A DNA stretch of 6,150 nucleotides from JAJYZP01 sp049964535. GTDB lineage: Bacteria; Actinomycetota; Acidimicrobiia; Acidimicrobiales; Acidimicrobiaceae. Each line of letters opens with the position of its first letter. The first letter of the stretch is position 1. The notes under the pieces were generated by a model. The model was not told where the DNA came from. It did not search any database and saw nothing but the letters and a program-made list of their open reading frames with translations. The position numbers and the translations under genes were made by a program. Shown here piece after piece: positions 5,184 to 6,150 of the stretch. The stretch is from contig JBMFXG010000155.1 of NCBI GenBank assembly GCA_049964535.1, forward strand, positions 1 through 6,150. Reading direction: 5' to 3'.

Positions 5184-6150
5184 GTGACGCTGCTCGTCGT
5201 TCTTGTGGCCCTACTTGCGGTAGTGGTTGCGGTCGTTGCGCGATGGAGACCGAAGTTCTGGTATCTCTCGCTTCCACTCCTCGGTGTCTCAGTTGCGGTG
5301 CTGGCGGGTGGCGGTAGGAGCCCTCACCCTGAGGTGGGAAGCGTCGTGCAAGCGATAGCGTTTCTTATCATGGCCGTGCCGCTCGGGGTACTCCTCGATG
5401 AACTCGGTTTTTTTCGTCAACTTGCGCGCAGGGTTGCACCCTCTGCGTCTCCGGCAATACTGTGGATCGTCGCTGCCTTGGTAACGATCGTCTTGAATCT
5501 CGATGCGTCCGTGGTCTTGCTTACGCCACTCTATGGGCGCGTGGCGATTCAAAATGGTCGGGACCCTGAACCCTATGTCTTTCAGCCTCTGCTGTTAGCG
5601 CTTCTTGCCTCTTCGGTGCTGCCTGTGTCGAACTTGACGAATCTGATTGCAGCAGGGGTCTACCATCTGACTCCCGGTGCCTTCCTGCTCCATCTTGCTC
5701 CGGCCTCGGTCATTGCGATCGTCGTTGGCTACCCCCTCTGGCATCGCTCATTTCGTGGTCTTCTCGACGAGGTAGCGCCGATGCCGTCTTCGGCGGAGGA
5801 GGGACTGAGCGAAGGAGCGTCCGATGTTCGTCACGATGTACTCTGGATCGGCGGCACGATAGCAGTCGCAGCGATCGTAGGTTTCGTGTTCGGACCTTAC
5901 GTTGGTGTTGCGCCGTGGGAGGCGGCGGGCGCCTTGGACATCGTGTTGATAGCCTACCTTCGGCGCTCTCCTCTTTCGATGATTCCCTATGTTCCGGCCG
6001 TGACCGTTGGGACCGCTGCTCTGGCCGCTATCGAGCTCGGAGGCAGACTCGGGACCCCGACCCACCTTGGAGGTGGACCGGTCGATGTACTCCTGATCGG
6101 CGTTGTGAGCGCCGTCTTGGCGACCGTTGCGAACAACATTCCGGCCATCT
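5184..6150 (+). CDS. ArsB/SLC13-type ion permease, N-terminal part (3' end outside window)
   Basis: An open frame from GTG 5184 continues past the window edge with no stop, giving 322 residues so far. The protein is strongly hydrophobic, with about ten candidate membrane segments, including residues 2-19, 27-42, 54-72, 90-116, 132-157, 166-186, 218-237, 266-286 and 301-317. Motifs resemble the ArsB branch of the ion transporter superfamily: LNLDASVVLLTPLY (104-117, compare NDGAALILTP in ArsB), SNLTNLIAAG (149-158) and NNIPA (317-321). A polar loop at about 187-217 divides the two halves. Related proteins export arsenite or move sodium, dicarboxylates or other anions; the substrate cannot be assigned. 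GTG 5184 is the first possible start after an in-frame TAG (5145-5147); GGGGTGA (5167-5173) is a weak, distant ribosome binding site. No ars regulator or reductase is visible. It lies 91 bases after the Nfu-type gene. Confidence 0.85.
   Translation, partial: MTLLVVLVALLAVVVAVVARWRPKFWYLSLPLLGVSVAVLAGGGRSPHPEVGSVVQAIAFLIMAVPLGVLLDELGFFRQLARRVAPSASPAILWIVAALVTIVLNLDASVVLLTPLYGRVAIQNGRDPEPYVFQPLLLALLASSVLPVSNLTNLIAAGVYHLTPGAFLLHLAPASVIAIVVGYPLWHRSFRGLLDEVAPMPSSAEEGLSEGASDVRHDVLWIGGTIAVAAIVGFVFGPYVGVAPWEAAGALDIVLIAYLRRSPLSMIPYVPAVTVGTAALAAIELGGRLGTPTHLGGGPVDVLLIGVVSAVLATVANNIPAI

Noticed and set aside
4996..5187. A 63-codon plus-strand frame bridging the NifU-like gene and the permease
   Set aside because: It is out of frame within the NifU-like gene, lacks a ribosome binding site, and its translation has no recognisable features.
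5407..5413. A run of seven T in the permease gene, considered as a frameshift or slippage site
   Set aside because: The reading frame before and after the run is the same and encodes continuous transporter-like sequence, so no frameshift is needed.

Overview
This window looks like an ordinary chromosomal stretch from a moderately GC-rich actinobacterium. The base composition is mid-50s % GC by eye. The strongest lineage clues are a DUF2469 protein just downstream of the rimM-trmD-rplS translation cluster and a small C-x2-C / H-W-H-x2-C-W protein of a type I know from actinobacterial genomes. The moderate GC content together with this gene set would fit an Acidimicrobiia member (Ferrimicrobium/Acidithrix-like), but that is inference and not shown by the sequence.

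Layout. Bases 1-1692 hold a tightly packed forward block: the 3' end of rimM (16S maturation), trmD (tRNA m1G37 methyltransferase) overlapping it by one base, rplS (ribosomal protein L19) overlapping trmD by 14 bases, and then, after 78 bases, a DUF2469 gene. Twenty-four bases further on, in the same frame, lies a cystathionine gamma-lyase/synthase-like PLP enzyme (1717-2820). Its 3' end overlaps by 20 bases a convergent minus-strand gene for an 84-residue putative zinc-binding protein (2801-3055). That gene diverges from a forward crotonase-superfamily gene (3190-3954) across 134 bases. Then come a family I inorganic pyrophosphatase (4064-4546), a 228-base gap without a convincing gene, a NifU-C-terminal-like Fe-S scaffold protein (4775-5092), and an ArsB/SLC13-type ion permease that runs off the right edge (5184-6150).

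How the genes relate. The first block is translation and ribosome maturation, and its overlaps suggest a single mRNA with translational coupling. The rest is a run of unrelated housekeeping genes (sulfur amino acid metabolism, acyl-CoA chemistry, pyrophosphate removal, Fe-S assembly, ion transport), separated by gaps of about 90-230 bases and probably transcribed as several units. I see no mobile element, CRISPR array, tRNA, rRNA or phage gene, and no evidence for a new multi-gene system. The points most worth a second look are an Asp-to-Glu change at the catalytic position of TrmD, absence of lepB and rnhB between rplS and DUF2469, a crotonase lacking the hydratase glutamates, the overlapping zinc-protein gene, and a marked excess of GATC and CGATCG.
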